Positions 18,433 to 27,411 of a stretch of 64,000 bases of DNA are shown piece after piece. Made by a program: the position numbers and the translations under genes. This DNA is from Ketobacter alkanivorans (GTDB lineage: Bacteria > Pseudomonadota > Gammaproteobacteria > Pseudomonadales > Ketobacteraceae). The DNA lies in assembly GCF_002863865.1 (NCBI RefSeq), contig NZ_CP022684.1, positions 2,447,501-2,511,500 of the forward strand, read 5' to 3'. Under the pieces are notes generated by a model. The model saw nothing but the letters and a program-made list of their open reading frames with translations, was not told the DNA's origin and did no database searches. Position 1 is the stretch's first letter. Every line of letters starts with the position of its first letter.

Positions 18433-19473
18433 ATGGAACCAACTAAAAATGCTAAACGCTATCAGCACCTATCTGATAACGAATTGAGCGCGCTGAAATT
18501 CTGGCAAATAGACGAATCAAAAAGCGATATTCATTTTATCGAAACAGAAGACCATTGGCAGCTTGCCGTTACCCATTACCCACCAAAAGAGAAAAAGTTT
18601 CCATACCCCATATTGCTATGCCATGGGCTAGGATCAAACAGATTGGCCTTTTATTCTGAATCTTCGCGTTCATTTGGGCAATATCTTGCCTCAAATGGTT
18701 TTGATGTCTATGCCTGCGATCTTCGTGGTCACGGCCTAAGTGAAAAGCCAGGGCGCACCAATGATTTACGTTACAACTGGGGCTTTCTGGAATACGCGAC
18801 ACTGGATATGCCAGCAATCATTGATGCTGTATTGTCTCTTAGCTCTGAAAAACAATGCTGTTTCATCGGTCATAGCATGGGAGGAATCCTGCTTTACTAC
18901 TTGGCATCCCAAAGTGATGCACGTATCAAGCGAGGCATTACATTAGGATCTTCCCTCGATTACAGCAATACCGGCTCATTGTTCAGGCTGATCGCAACTG
19001 CAGCACCCTTAACGCATATTTTGCCTGCAACGCCCATCCACTGGGCTGCCAGAATATCAGGCTATCTAAGTCGATACCACGCTGGAGCCATAGACCCCTT
19101 TCTAGCCAATCCCAAAAACATTTCACCTCAAAGCTTTTCCCAATACACACGCACAGCAACCCACCCTGTTAGCTCCCGCGTACTCAGGGATTTAGCCCTT
19201 GCCATTACAGGAGAGGGAATGGTCGACCAACAAGGTCAAAAGATTGCGCGCAGCTTGGCAGAAAAGGGGTACCCATTTCCTATTTTGGCTGTTTCGGGCA
19301 GCCGAGACCTACAATGCCCACCGGAAGCCGCCCACCGCTTTGGCACCGAGCAAAAAGTATTTGGAAAGGAGTATGGCCAACAAGAAGAGTATGGCCATCA
19401 CGACTTACTGATTGGAAAAAGAGCCCATCTTGAAGTTTGGCCAACACTTGCTGAATGGTTAGTGAAAACATAG
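18433..19473 (+). CDS. Alpha/beta hydrolase (lipase-like)
   Basis: A hydrolase of 346 residues without a signal peptide. The oxyanion segment LLCHGLGSNR, the DVYACDLRGHGLS block, the nucleophile elbow GHSMGG (Ser near residue 151), the acid in SGSRDLQCPP and the catalytic His in GHHDLLIG make a complete triad. It has an N-terminal extension of about 40 residues and resembles lysophospholipase/lipase-type proteins. The coding frame is open from 18403, but ATG 18433 is preferred for its GGGGGG ribosome site eight bases upstream. It is paired with the SDR gene before it, suggesting action on the same acyl or ester substrate; the substrate is unknown. It is convergent with crbR. Confidence 0.88.
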   Translation: MEPTKNAKRYQHLSDNELSALKFWQIDESKSDIHFIETEDHWQLAVTHYPPKEKKFPYPILLCHGLGSNRLAFYSESSRSFGQYLASNGFDVYACDLRGHGLSEKPGRTNDLRYNWGFLEYATLDMPAIIDAVLSLSSEKQCCFIGHSMGGILLYYLASQSDARIKRGITLGSSLDYSNTGSLFRLIATAAPLTHILPATPIHWAARISGYLSRYHAGAIDPFLANPKNISPQSFSQYTRTATHPVSSRVLRDLALAITGEGMVDQQGQKIARSLAEKGYPFPILAVSGSRDLQCPPEAAHRFGTEQKVFGKEYGQQEEYGHHDLLIGKRAHLEVWPTLAEWLVKT

Positions 19474-19525
19474 CGTTCTTACTGCATGACAAAGGCAATG
19501 CAACACCACTTACAATCCTTTGAAT

Positions 19526-20203
19526 TCACGAATGGGATATATCCCCGCTCGGAAACGATTCCACATCCAGTTTCTGCAATCGAATGACCGCCTGAGTTCG
19601 ATTGCGCACACCCAGTTTGCGGAATATAGCCGTCATGTGGGCTTTGATTGTCGCTTCAGACACGCTTAATTCATAGGCTATTTGTTTATTAAGCTGGCCT
19701 TCTGCCAGCATACCCAATACACGAAACTGTTGTGGCGTCAGAGATGCAATACTGGTTGCCAGATCATGGTCATCTTCATTCAATAACGGATTGTGCTGCG
19801 GCAGGATATTCGGAGGCAGACAGCGCTCTCCGCCGCATACTTTTTCAATAGCAGCCACCATGATGTCCATGGATGCTGATTTTGGGATGAATCCATTTGC
19901 GCCGAATTCAACCGCTTTATGAATCACCGCTGGCTCTTCAGAAGCGGACACCACCACCAGTGGAATATCTGGATAGCGTTTACGCATGTAGATCAAACCG
20001 GAGAAACCATGAGCGCCGGGCATATTCAAATCCAGCAACAACAAAGAGAAGGTTTCGCCTGCCTCCGTCAGCCGCTCTAACTGATCAACGTTTTCCGCTT
20101 CAACCACTGAGGCTCCTGGAAAAGCCTGCGTCACCGCCTGTTTCAGCGCCATGCGGAACAGTGGATGATCGTCTGCAACCAGCACATTGCCCTGTAGTGT
20201 CAT
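19526..20203 (-). CDS. crbR: CrbR-like LuxR-family response regulator
   Basis: A response regulator of 225 residues: an N-terminal receiver (about 5-120) with the acidic pair VADDHP, phospho-acceptor Asp58 (LLLDLNMPG), and the conserved Lys in FIPKSAS; and a C-terminal LuxR/NarL helix-turn-helix (about 150-210, LTPQQFRVLGML and NKQIAYELSVSEATIKAHM). This layout and position beside acs fit CrbR, also called ErdR or AgmR in Pseudomonas, the partner of CrbS. It is separated from crbS by the SDR/hydrolase pair. It lies just downstream of acs in the same direction; a strong terminator between them suggests it has its own promoter in the 90-base gap. Confidence 0.92.
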   Translation of the reverse strand: MTLQGNVLVADDHPLFRMALKQAVTQAFPGASVVEAENVDQLERLTEAGETFSLLLLDLNMPGAHGFSGLIYMRKRYPDIPLVVVSASEEPAVIHKAVEFGANGFIPKSASMDIMVAAIEKVCGGERCLPPNILPQHNPLLNEDDHDLATSIASLTPQQFRVLGMLAEGQLNKQIAYELSVSEATIKAHMTAIFRKLGVRNRTQAVIRLQKLDVESFPSGDISHS

Positions 20204-20270
20204 TGTTCGTGTTCGCCGTTGCCTGTGCGCGGGTAATTGTGGGCGCTACAGCAGGCAACGTCAAATGTGT

Positions 20271-20294
20271 AAAAAAGGCCTGTAACACAGGCCA
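20271..20294 (-). terminator. Terminator of acs
   Basis: On the minus strand, GGCCTGT pairs with ACAGGCC across the loop GTT and is followed by six T. It begins one base after the acs stop codon and precedes crbR, so it separates the two transcription units or lowers crbR read-through. Confidence 0.92.
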
Positions 20295-22214
20295 TCAACG
20301 ATTTACCCTTGAATCCACTAACTGCGGTACCACCGCAGGATCGGCAAGAGTCGACACATCGCCTAACTGATCAAACTCGTTGGCCGCAATTTTCCTGAGT
20401 ATGCGGCGCATGATTTTTCCAGATCGGGTTTTTGGCAGGCCCGGAGCGAACTGAATCCAGTCCGGCGAGGCCACCGGGCCGATTTCTTTGCGCACCCAAT
20501 CTCTCAATTCTTGCAACAACTCGTCGGTGGGTTGTATGCCTTCGTTTACCGTTACATACACATAAATTCCCTGGCCTTTGATGTCATGAGGGCAGCCTAC
20601 CACCGCAGCCTCTGCCACTTTAGCATGGGCAACTAAAGCACTTTCAATCTCAGCGGTACCAAGGCGATGACCAGACACATTAATAACGTCATCCACTCGA
20701 CCGGTAATCCAGAAATCACCATCATTATCCCGCCGCGCGCCATCACCTGTGCAGTACTTTCCGGGGAATGTGGTGAAATAGGTTTGCACAAAGCGCTCAT
20801 GATCGCCCCACAGCGTGCGCATTTGACCTGGCCAGCTATCGGTCATTACCAAGTTACCTTCGGCTGCTCCATCAAGCACATTACCATCGTTATCCACCAG
20901 TTGCGGGCATATGCCGTAGAACGGCTGAGTTGCAGCTCCTGGCTTAAGCACAGTACTGCCAGGCAAGGGCGTAATCATGACACCCCCGGTTTCGGTCTGC
21001 CACCAGGTATCAATCACTTGAGCCTGGCCCGCGCCAATCACATCGTGATACCACTGCCATGCTGCGGGGTTAATGGGTTCGCCTGCCGTTGCAATAATAC
21101 GCAAACTACGACGACTGGAATGTTCAAACGGTTCGACACCCTTGGCCATAAAAGATCGGATCGCCGTGGGTGCTGTGTACAGTATTGATACGTTATGATC
21201 GTCGATCACCTTACCCAAACGAGTTTCATCCGGGTAATTAGGCAAGCCCTCACACATCACCGCCGTCGCCCCATTAGCCAGCGGCCCATATACCAGATAG
21301 GTGTGCCCGGTGATCCAGCCGATGTCTGCGGTACACCAATACACATCACCAGGCTGATAATCGAAGACCTGCTCATGGGTATAAGCGGCATACACAAGAT
21401 AGCCACCGCTGGAATGTAAAACACCTTTGGGCTTACCGGTTGATCCCGAGGTGTACAAGATAAACAAGGGATCTTCTGCGTTCATTTCCTCTGCTGTACA
21501 GTCCGCGCTGGCAGCACGGGTTGCAGTTTCATAGTCCACGTCACGATCATCATGCCATTGCACGTCACCACGGGTGTGACGCACCACCAGCACGTGTTCG
21601 ACGGTATTAATTCTGGGATGGGCCAATGCCGCATCAACGTTGTGCTTTAACGGGATCGGGCGAGCACCACGTAGCCCTTCATCTGCCGTAATCACAAGCT
21701 TCGCACCACAATCCTCGATTCTGCCCGCCAATGCTTCCGGCGAGAATCCACCAAACACTACCGAGTGAATGGCACCGATTCGGGCACACGCCAACATTGA
21801 GAATACGGCCTCCGGAATCATGGGCATGTAGATCATTACCCGATCACCTTTACCCACACCCAAAGACTTCATCGCGTTAGCCAAGCGGCATACTTCGTCG
21901 TGCAGTTGTTGATAGGTGACTGTGCGTGGTGTGCCGGGGGTATCCGGCTCCCAAATGATGGCAGTCTGACTGGCTCGTGTCGCCAAATGTCGATCTATAC
22001 AGTTGCTGCTGACATTGAGGGTACCATCTTCAAACCAGCGCACATGGACATCCTTGGGATCGAACGACACGTCCTTCACTTGAGTAAACGGTTTGATCCA
22101 ATCAATACGCTGCCCTACTTCACGCCAAAATTCATTAGCCTGACTAACGCTGCGCTCATACTGTTGCGAATACTGCAGATGCCTGGAAGATTGGATTGAC
22201 TTGACCGTGCTCAT
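20295..22214 (-). CDS. acs: Acetyl-CoA synthetase (AMP-forming)
   Basis: Acetyl-CoA synthetase of 639 residues, the normal length. It makes acetyl-CoA from acetate, ATP and CoA through acetyl-AMP in the cytoplasm. The P-loop [11 protein letters not shown], the WWQTETGG acetate-pocket segment, the TGDGARRD hinge and the C-terminal SGKIMRR with the catalytic, acetylatable Lys600 are all present. ATG 22214 (MSTVKSIQ) is chosen, with GGGG seven bases upstream; a GTG four codons earlier is possible. It is divergent from the DcaP porin gene over a 166-base region that holds two tandem 17-base elements, and is the expected target of CrbS/CrbR. Confidence 0.97.
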   Translation of the reverse strand: MSTVKSIQSSRHLQYSQQYERSVSQANEFWREVGQRIDWIKPFTQVKDVSFDPKDVHVRWFEDGTLNVSSNCIDRHLATRASQTAIIWEPDTPGTPRTVTYQQLHDEVCRLANAMKSLGVGKGDRVMIYMPMIPEAVFSMLACARIGAIHSVVFGGFSPEALAGRIEDCGAKLVITADEGLRGARPIPLKHNVDAALAHPRINTVEHVLVVRHTRGDVQWHDDRDVDYETATRAASADCTAEEMNAEDPLFILYTSGSTGKPKGVLHSSGGYLVYAAYTHEQVFDYQPGDVYWCTADIGWITGHTYLVYGPLANGATAVMCEGLPNYPDETRLGKVIDDHNVSILYTAPTAIRSFMAKGVEPFEHSSRRSLRIIATAGEPINPAAWQWYHDVIGAGQAQVIDTWWQTETGGVMITPLPGSTVLKPGAATQPFYGICPQLVDNDGNVLDGAAEGNLVMTDSWPGQMRTLWGDHERFVQTYFTTFPGKYCTGDGARRDNDGDFWITGRVDDVINVSGHRLGTAEIESALVAHAKVAEAAVVGCPHDIKGQGIYVYVTVNEGIQPTDELLQELRDWVRKEIGPVASPDWIQFAPGLPKTRSGKIMRRILRKIAANEFDQLGDVSTLADPAVVPQLVDSRVNR

Positions 22215-22255
22215 ACTAAACCCCACTTTAATTCAATGGATCCAGTCTGCCCTAC

Positions 22256-22289
22256 TTAGACTCTGGCGAGAATTAGACTTTGGTCGAGA
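22256..22289. promoter_or_regulatory. Two tandem 17-base elements between acs and dcaP
   Basis: TTAGACTCTGGCGAGA (22256-22271) and TTAGACTTTGGTCGAGA (22273-22289) are nearly identical and spaced by 17 bases. They stand in the divergent acs/dcaP promoter region, about 40-75 bases upstream of the acs start. This is the place and form expected of activator sites; CrbR is the best candidate, by inference. Confidence 0.5.
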
Positions 22290-22380
22290 CTTCGACGTTT
22301 GGCTAATACTCACCTTGATATTTTTGTTACAGCCTTGTCATCAGTAGTACACATAACAAACAGGATAAACAGGTGACACA

Positions 22381-23595
22381 ATGACGCTACGACCATTTAC
22401 CGCTGCTTTGGTTTCTGCCGGAATGCTTTCTTCCCAAGTCATGGCCAATGAAGTGAATCAACGAATCGAAAAGCTGGAGCAGGAAATCAACGCTCTTAAA
22501 ACTCAAACCACTCACCACAATACCAGCACCAAATCGAATAACAGCGCAGTAACACTGGGCGGCTACATCAAGTTCGACGGCATCGTCAGCGAATACAGCG
22601 ACGGCCGCAATGCTACATCAGGTATCGGTGAGGATTTCCTGGTAGTGTCCACCATCCCCACCGGTGGTGAGGCCGGTGATCCGCAAACTCATTTTTCTGC
22701 CAAAGAGTCCCGCCTTTGGGTAAAAGGCCAAACGCAAACTGACGCAGGCCTGATCAAGGGCTACATTGAAGTTGACTTTCAAGGCAGCAGCCAGGGTGAT
22801 GAGCGCATCAGTAATTCTTATTCACCCCGCATACGCCATGCTTATTTCAGCTGGGAAAACTGGCTCTTCGGTCAAACCTGGTCCACATTCTTTAACGTCA
22901 GCGCGCTGCCCGATCTGCTGGACTTCGTTGGACCGGTGGGCACCATTTTTGTTCGCCAGGCACAAATTCGCTATAGCAGCGGTGGATTTCAGTTCGCTGC
23001 CGAAAACCCTTCCAGTACACTGTATAACGATGCGGCCTCATCGTCTGACGATAACCAGGTTCCCGACCTCATCGCCCGGTACAATTTCGGCAGCGGCAAC
23101 ACCAACTACAGCGTTGCCATTATGGGCCGAGAGCTGGCCTACGATACCGGCACCGACATTGAGAGTGAATTCGGCTATGCCGCCAGCTTCGCCGGTAAAG
23201 TCGCTGTCGGTGAAAGCGGTGATGACTTGCGCTTTATGCTGAACGCCGGTAATGCCTTGGGTCGCTATATGGGTTTGAACGCTTTTCGCGGAGGTTCAAT
23301 CGAGACAGACAGCAGTATTGAACTGGTCGACCAATGGGGGGTGTTTGCCGCCTATCGCCATCTCTGGAATGAGCAGTGGCGATCCAGTTTTTCCCTCTCT
23401 GCAGCACAGGCAGACAACCCGGCATCCGCTGGCAATGCCGCCAAACAGTACGAAACCGTCCACGCCAACCTGATCTATAAACCGGTGGCAGCGCTGGATA
23501 TAGGGGGCGAGATGATTGTGGGCAACAAAGAACTTGAAGATGGCACGGACGGCGCGGTTAATCGTCTGCAGTTTTCAGCAAAATACACGTTCTAA
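22381..23595 (+). CDS. dcaP: DcaP-family trimeric outer-membrane porin
   Basis: An outer-membrane channel of 404 residues. A signal peptide (about 1-22, ending VMA) is followed by a short coiled coil (VNQRIEKLEQEINALK) that would stick into the periplasm and help trimerise, then a beta-barrel beginning at GGYIKFDG and ending with the C-terminal aromatic residue (QFSAKYTF). The pattern with the N-terminal coiled coil and the block HAYFSWENWLFGQTWS is that of DcaP proteins, which take up dicarboxylates and related small acids. It is divergent from acs and shares its control region, so it may bring acetate or similar acids into the periplasm. A 12-base-pair hairpin follows. Confidence 0.85.
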   Translation: MTLRPFTAALVSAGMLSSQVMANEVNQRIEKLEQEINALKTQTTHHNTSTKSNNSAVTLGGYIKFDGIVSEYSDGRNATSGIGEDFLVVSTIPTGGEAGDPQTHFSAKESRLWVKGQTQTDAGLIKGYIEVDFQGSSQGDERISNSYSPRIRHAYFSWENWLFGQTWSTFFNVSALPDLLDFVGPVGTIFVRQAQIRYSSGGFQFAAENPSSTLYNDAASSSDDNQVPDLIARYNFGSGNTNYSVAIMGRELAYDTGTDIESEFGYAASFAGKVAVGESGDDLRFMLNAGNALGRYMGLNAFRGGSIETDSSIELVDQWGVFAAYRHLWNEQWRSSFSLSAAQADNPASAGNAAKQYETVHANLIYKPVAALDIGGEMIVGNKELEDGTDGAVNRLQFSAKYTF

Positions 23596-23602
23596 CCGAA
23601 AC

Positions 23603-23631
23603 AACAGAGCGCAAAACCCTTGCGCTCTGTT
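23603..23631. terminator. Strong hairpin between dcaP and panP
   Basis: AACAGAGCGCAA pairs perfectly over 12 bases with TTGCGCTCTGTT across a five-base loop, between the stops of two converging genes. T-runs are lacking, but the stem is strong enough to act for both sides. Confidence 0.75.
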
Positions 23632-23651
23632 CCGCACCCAGGCTTGATCGA

Positions 23652-25325
23652 TCACATCGCCTGCGCGCGCACCGCCTGTGGTGATTCGCACAACTGATGC
23701 AATTCAGCCATGCATTCTTTGCAGGCTTTACTGGCCGTGATCTCTTTCTGTTCAGCCAGCACATCCTGCAGGATATCGTAACTGGTGAGCGGGTTTGCCA
23801 ACACAACGCGAAAAACAACCGTACGACGGCGATCGTATTCCTGTGGCGTTAATGTGGTACGGGACACAAACGACTTACCCCGAGCACGCTGATTTTTTTG
23901 AATTCGTTTGGTGAGGCGGTTCAACACTTCGTGAATCTGATCAATCTCTTCCACGCTGGCATTTGCGAGTTTGTCCTTCACAAACTGGGGCACAAAACGA
24001 TAAGTAAGAATATTCAGTTCAGGCTCGGTGATCAGTTCAAAATCCTGTTCCGCCTTGATCATATCGGCAAAGGTGCGGGCTTTCTCAATACCTTGCTCAA
24101 TCAGAATCTCATAACCACTGCGACCGATAATTTTCAAACCGGAATGCAGCAACATGGCAATACCAGGGCGCGAGCCTTCCAACGTATACGCACCCAGGTC
24201 ACGGGAACCTTTACGGATAATGTAATCAGCGTGATGTTCAATGGACGACACCAGGGCCGGATCTTTGAAAATCACCATACCGGCCCCCATGGGCACGTAC
24301 ATCTGCTTGTGAGCATCGATGGTGACGGAATCCGCTCGCTCAATACCTTTCAATATATGAGCATACTTGTCAGAAAACAGGGTAGGGCCACCCCAAGCAG
24401 CGTCTACATGAAAATGACAACCAGCCTCCTCGGCAATATCCGCCATCTGATCCAACGGATCCACGCTGCCGGTTTCTGAAGTGCCTGCCACTCCCACCAT
24501 TCCAATGATGGCGACGTTGTCCTGCTTTAACTGCTTAACGGTTGCGCGCAACTCGTCCAGCTGAATTTTATTACGCGCATCCGCCTTGATGCTGATCAAC
24601 GAGTCACGACCAATACCTAATACGTCTGCGGCTTTGCCCAGTGAATAATGGCCTCGCTCCGATACCAAGATGGCAGCGCCGCTGTAGCCGTAATGCTTGA
24701 GCGCACCAAACAGCCCTGCACGCTGAATACCGGCGAACCCGGCTTTTTTGTCACGATCAAATCTGCAGTTGCGGGCAACCCAAAGGGCCGTCATGTTGGC
24801 AATGGTTCCACCAGAGCAGAATGAACCCAGTGAATATCCCGGCTGGTGCATCCATTTGGTATAGAACCCATCATCTTGCTTGTATATAAGCCGATGTATC
24901 ATACCCAACACCTGACGCTCCATAGGCGTAAACGCTTTGGAGGTTTCGATCTTAACCAGGTTCTGATTCAGGGCAATCATAATGCGGGACAACGGCATCA
25001 TGAAGTAGGGCAGGGCCGAGGTCATGTGACCAATAAAACTGGGCGACGCGGTATGCACAGACTGCGCAACCAGTTTATCCATCAGGAAATCCGCCTGATC
25101 GGATACAAAGATCGGCTTCTCGGGGATAACAGAGTCGGAGAAATCTTTTTGCAGTTCGGTGAGATCTTTTTCAACAGCAACTATATGTTCCTGCAGGAAC
25201 CCTGCAAGATTCTGGGAAAGCTTCTGATCGATGTTACCCAGTGTCGTACCTGGTGCCTCTGGTACCGTAAAAATACGATACATGGCTTCCATACTGGCAT
25301 CGGCATATCGCGGTTTATTCGTCAT
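23652..25325 (-). CDS. panP: Pyridoxal-dependent aspartate 1-decarboxylase
   Basis: A PLP enzyme of 557 residues in the group II decarboxylase fold, most like PanP, which makes beta-alanine from aspartate for pantothenate and CoA. The PLP lysine is in TIDAHKQMYVP (near residue 335), preceded by the FHVDAAWGG segment that holds the cofactor-binding Asp, and the N-terminus has the family block TASPSFIGHMTSALPYFM. The length fits PanP of Vibrio (about 550). It is a single gene in convergent position to dcaP; a tandem 17-base duplication lies directly before its start codon. A glutamate decarboxylase-like activity is the main alternative. Confidence 0.88.
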   Translation of the reverse strand: MTNKPRYADASMEAMYRIFTVPEAPGTTLGNIDQKLSQNLAGFLQEHIVAVEKDLTELQKDFSDSVIPEKPIFVSDQADFLMDKLVAQSVHTASPSFIGHMTSALPYFMMPLSRIMIALNQNLVKIETSKAFTPMERQVLGMIHRLIYKQDDGFYTKWMHQPGYSLGSFCSGGTIANMTALWVARNCRFDRDKKAGFAGIQRAGLFGALKHYGYSGAAILVSERGHYSLGKAADVLGIGRDSLISIKADARNKIQLDELRATVKQLKQDNVAIIGMVGVAGTSETGSVDPLDQMADIAEEAGCHFHVDAAWGGPTLFSDKYAHILKGIERADSVTIDAHKQMYVPMGAGMVIFKDPALVSSIEHHADYIIRKGSRDLGAYTLEGSRPGIAMLLHSGLKIIGRSGYEILIEQGIEKARTFADMIKAEQDFELITEPELNILTYRFVPQFVKDKLANASVEEIDQIHEVLNRLTKRIQKNQRARGKSFVSRTTLTPQEYDRRRTVVFRVVLANPLTSYDILQDVLAEQKEITASKACKECMAELHQLCESPQAVRAQAM

Positions 25326-25359
25326 ACGGCTGACCCATGTTTACGGCTGACCCCATGTT
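25326..25359 (-). repeat. Tandem duplication directly before panP start
   Basis: ACGGCTGACCCATGTT (25326-25341) is repeated as ACGGCTGACCCCATGTT (25343-25359), with one extra C. On the coding strand this places two additional out-of-frame ATG codons a few bases before the panP ATG. Confidence 0.6.
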
Positions 25360-25733
25360 AAAGGTGAAACACAGCCCTAAAGTCGTGCTTATAGAAGGGC
25401 GATAATTTAACCATAAAGTCACACTTCACGATACCACTTCTACCAAACGCTCGCTTGAATTCCGTAATCGTCTGATTTAAAAGACAATATCACCTTTTAC
25501 CTGAACAAAACCCCACTGACTAAATGGTCAAAAACGCAGCAAAAGTAAACACCAACACAATCTTTGTTTAACAGTATAAGCACTGTACCTCGATCTGCAC
25601 CACATTGTTAACGACACAACTCTATCTCATAATCATCAATACAGCCATGGATTGCTCCTCTTGCTCACCCTTTGTGTCACTCACAAATACGCTATAGACT
25701 AATTCGGCATACAACTTTTTATTGAGAACCAAG
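25360..25733 (+). other. Intergenic region between panP and the DUF2782 gene
   Basis: About 370 AT-rich bases without a gene. I find one likely promoter for the DUF2782 gene: TTTGTG (25671) and TATAGA (25693) with 16 bases between. The -35 part overlaps a palindrome TTTGTG-TCACT-CACAAA (25671-25687) that might be an operator. The rest shows nothing. Confidence 0.4.
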
Positions 25734-26024
25734 ATGAAACAACTGCTAGCATTATGCCTGATCGTGTTACCGCTTTCCTTACATGCAAGAGTGGAACCAC
25801 GTGAAGGCGAAGAAGCCATCACGCCGGAGCCCATGGTTACCATCGTGGACGATCATGACAAGGTAATGCATATCCACCAAATCAACGGTAAGGTTTACGG
25901 TGTGAAAGTCATACCCAAAAACGGCGCCCCCTATAACCTGGTAGATCCCAATGGCGAAGGTCAGTTTATCCGTGATTCTGCCGACCGGATACTGGTGCCG
26001 GAGTGGGTGTTGATCTCCTGGTAG
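25734..26024 (+). CDS. DUF2782 periplasmic protein
   Basis: A small secreted protein of 96 residues. The signal peptide covers about residues 1-19 (LIVLPLSLHA). The mature part contains the DUF2782 pattern: an EPMVTIVDDHDKVMHIHQI strand, GKVYGVKVIPKNGAPYNLVD, and a final DRILVPEWVLISW. Members are found widely in gammaproteobacteria near polA and are of unknown function. ATG 25734 is preferred to the TTG at 25722, as it has the closer ribosome site and starts the signal peptide with KQLL. It has its own promoter-like region upstream. Confidence 0.85.
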   Translation: MKQLLALCLIVLPLSLHARVEPREGEEAITPEPMVTIVDDHDKVMHIHQINGKVYGVKVIPKNGAPYNLVDPNGEGQFIRDSADRILVPEWVLISW

Positions 26025-26292
26025 CCGCGCTGCTCGGTAAATGCCTTCTGGCTGGGAGCGTCAGATTCTGCGCTCCTGGCCTGCCTGTTACACACCTCCC
26101 TTGCTTCATTTCCACTCAGCCCAAATACCAGCGCGCCCGCGTCCAACTTATATTCCACGCAGAGCCGAACGAGACAGGTTTACTTTGGTAACAAGGCATA
26201 CCACTTTGGTTCTACTCCAAATGGCCGTATTGATAAATACGCTGGCTGGTTATGCTTTTAGAATACGTACGCAGCTTATGCCGGATACCAGG

Positions 26293-26688
26293 ATGAATCA
26301 CTCAGAACTTATTAATCTATCGCTCGAACAAGCTGTAGCAGCTTTAGGCGACCCTACAGACCCAGTGTTTGAATTGATGTATACCCGCCATCCGGAGTTA
26401 AAAGAGTTTCTGCGGGAGGATAACTCTTGGCAGAATTACATGATTCAGGAGATTCTGCAAAACTTGATGGCAATGAGTGAAGATCCAAGCGTGGCGCTTG
26501 CCATCATCCGCGATATGACCCAGCACCATCAAATGATTGGCATAACCGCGGAAACCTTCAAGGGGCTATACCAAGCATTGCTCGACACCATAGTGCCTGT
26601 ATTAAGCGGCCCATTACGGGACGAGATGGTCACACTGTGGCAGGATACGATCAATCGTATCAACCACAGTGTTGATTCAGCGTTTTAG
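26293..26688 (+). CDS. Globin-like protein
   Basis: A small helical protein of 131 residues that resembles bacterial globins: the sequence VFELMYTRHPELKEFL is like the A/B-E helices of globins, and DMTQHHQMIGITAETFKGLYQALLDTI gives a probable proximal His in the F helix, followed by a G/H helix pair with a conserved Trp. It would bind heme and an oxygen or nitric-oxide ligand, but the distal pocket cannot be checked by eye. ATG 26293 is used; ATG 26278 is possible, and the frame stays open back to 26041 without a good start. The 270 bases before it hold nothing clear. Its stop overlaps that of the convergent GNAT gene by four bases. Confidence 0.7.
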   Translation: MNHSELINLSLEQAVAALGDPTDPVFELMYTRHPELKEFLREDNSWQNYMIQEILQNLMAMSEDPSVALAIIRDMTQHHQMIGITAETFKGLYQALLDTIVPVLSGPLRDEMVTLWQDTINRINHSVDSAF

Positions 26689-27293
26689 GGCATCAATGCC
26701 AATTCCATCTTGCGAGCGGAATTAACACCGGCTTTCGGATTGGAGAAATGTTTCTCTTTCATCACTTGCAGGCCCAAACGGGTATACAGAGCCTGCCCGC
26801 GCGGATTGGCCACCGACACATCCAAGCCAAACAGGTTGTAGCCCTTTTCTCTGGCTTCCTGTAATTTGTGCTGAATTATTTTTGTGCCAATACCCTGACT
26901 GCGCAGCTTATCTGACACCCCAAAGTTAGAAAGATAAAGCTCACCAGGTTTGGGGGCCCGCATCACGCTCTTGATATGACGGGAGCGCAACATAACGGGC
27001 ACGACACCGAAGTAGCCGAAAAAGCCCACCATATTTTTGATACTGCCTTTTAACAGGCGCTCATAATTGTCACGGTCGTAAAAACAGCCGGTGCCCACTA
27101 CTTCGCCATCACACAGCGCCACTGTGACGTTGGGGTGTCCGGCAAAACCGATACCTGAGGCAAATTCATAGCGCAAATAATCGAGGGCTTTGGATTTATA
27201 GAGGTAGCTGTACATGTCCGGTCCCGAGCTGTACATCAACTCGGCGATGGCTCCAACATCATCTGCCCGCGCAGTTCGGATTTCGATTTCCAT
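26685..27293 (-). CDS. GNAT-family N-acetyltransferase
   Basis: An acetyltransferase of 202 residues with the GNAT fold. The acetyl-CoA site is seen as the segment KLRSQGIGTKIIQHKL (R/QxxGxG/A motif), preceded by YLSNFGVSD and followed by NLFGLDVSVANPRGQALYTR, the typical motif B. It transfers an acetyl group from acetyl-CoA to an amine; the substrate is unknown. It stands upstream of nothing in operon form and is separated from the amidoligase operon by a hairpin at 27356. It overlaps the globin-like gene tail to tail by four bases. Confidence 0.88.
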   Translation of the reverse strand: MEIEIRTARADDVGAIAELMYSSGPDMYSYLYKSKALDYLRYEFASGIGFAGHPNVTVALCDGEVVGTGCFYDRDNYERLLKGSIKNMVGFFGYFGVVPVMLRSRHIKSVMRAPKPGELYLSNFGVSDKLRSQGIGTKIIQHKLQEAREKGYNLFGLDVSVANPRGQALYTRLGLQVMKEKHFSNPKAGVNSARKMELALMP

Positions 27294-27355
27294 TCAAAGT
27301 AGTCCTACAATTTATTAGCAGGATAATGTGACATAAAGCGAAAGGGGAAACAATT

Positions 27356-27392
27356 GCCTGTGATGATTCGTCGTATCCAAACCATCACAGGC
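27356..27392 (-). terminator. Hairpin after the alpha-E gene
   Basis: GCCTGTGATG pairs with CATCACAGGC (ten base pairs, 17-base loop) 20 bases beyond the stop of the last operon gene at 27412. On the minus strand a short T-rich stretch follows. It probably ends the five-gene amidoligase operon. Confidence 0.6.
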
Positions 27393-27411
27393 CAGCTTGC
27401 TTTTATATAGC

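Noticed and set aside
25671..25687. CRP-like palindrome TTTGTGTCACTCACAAA
   Set aside because: The half sites are TTTGTG/CACAAA with five bases between, not TGTGA-N6-TCACA, so it is not a proper CRP site.
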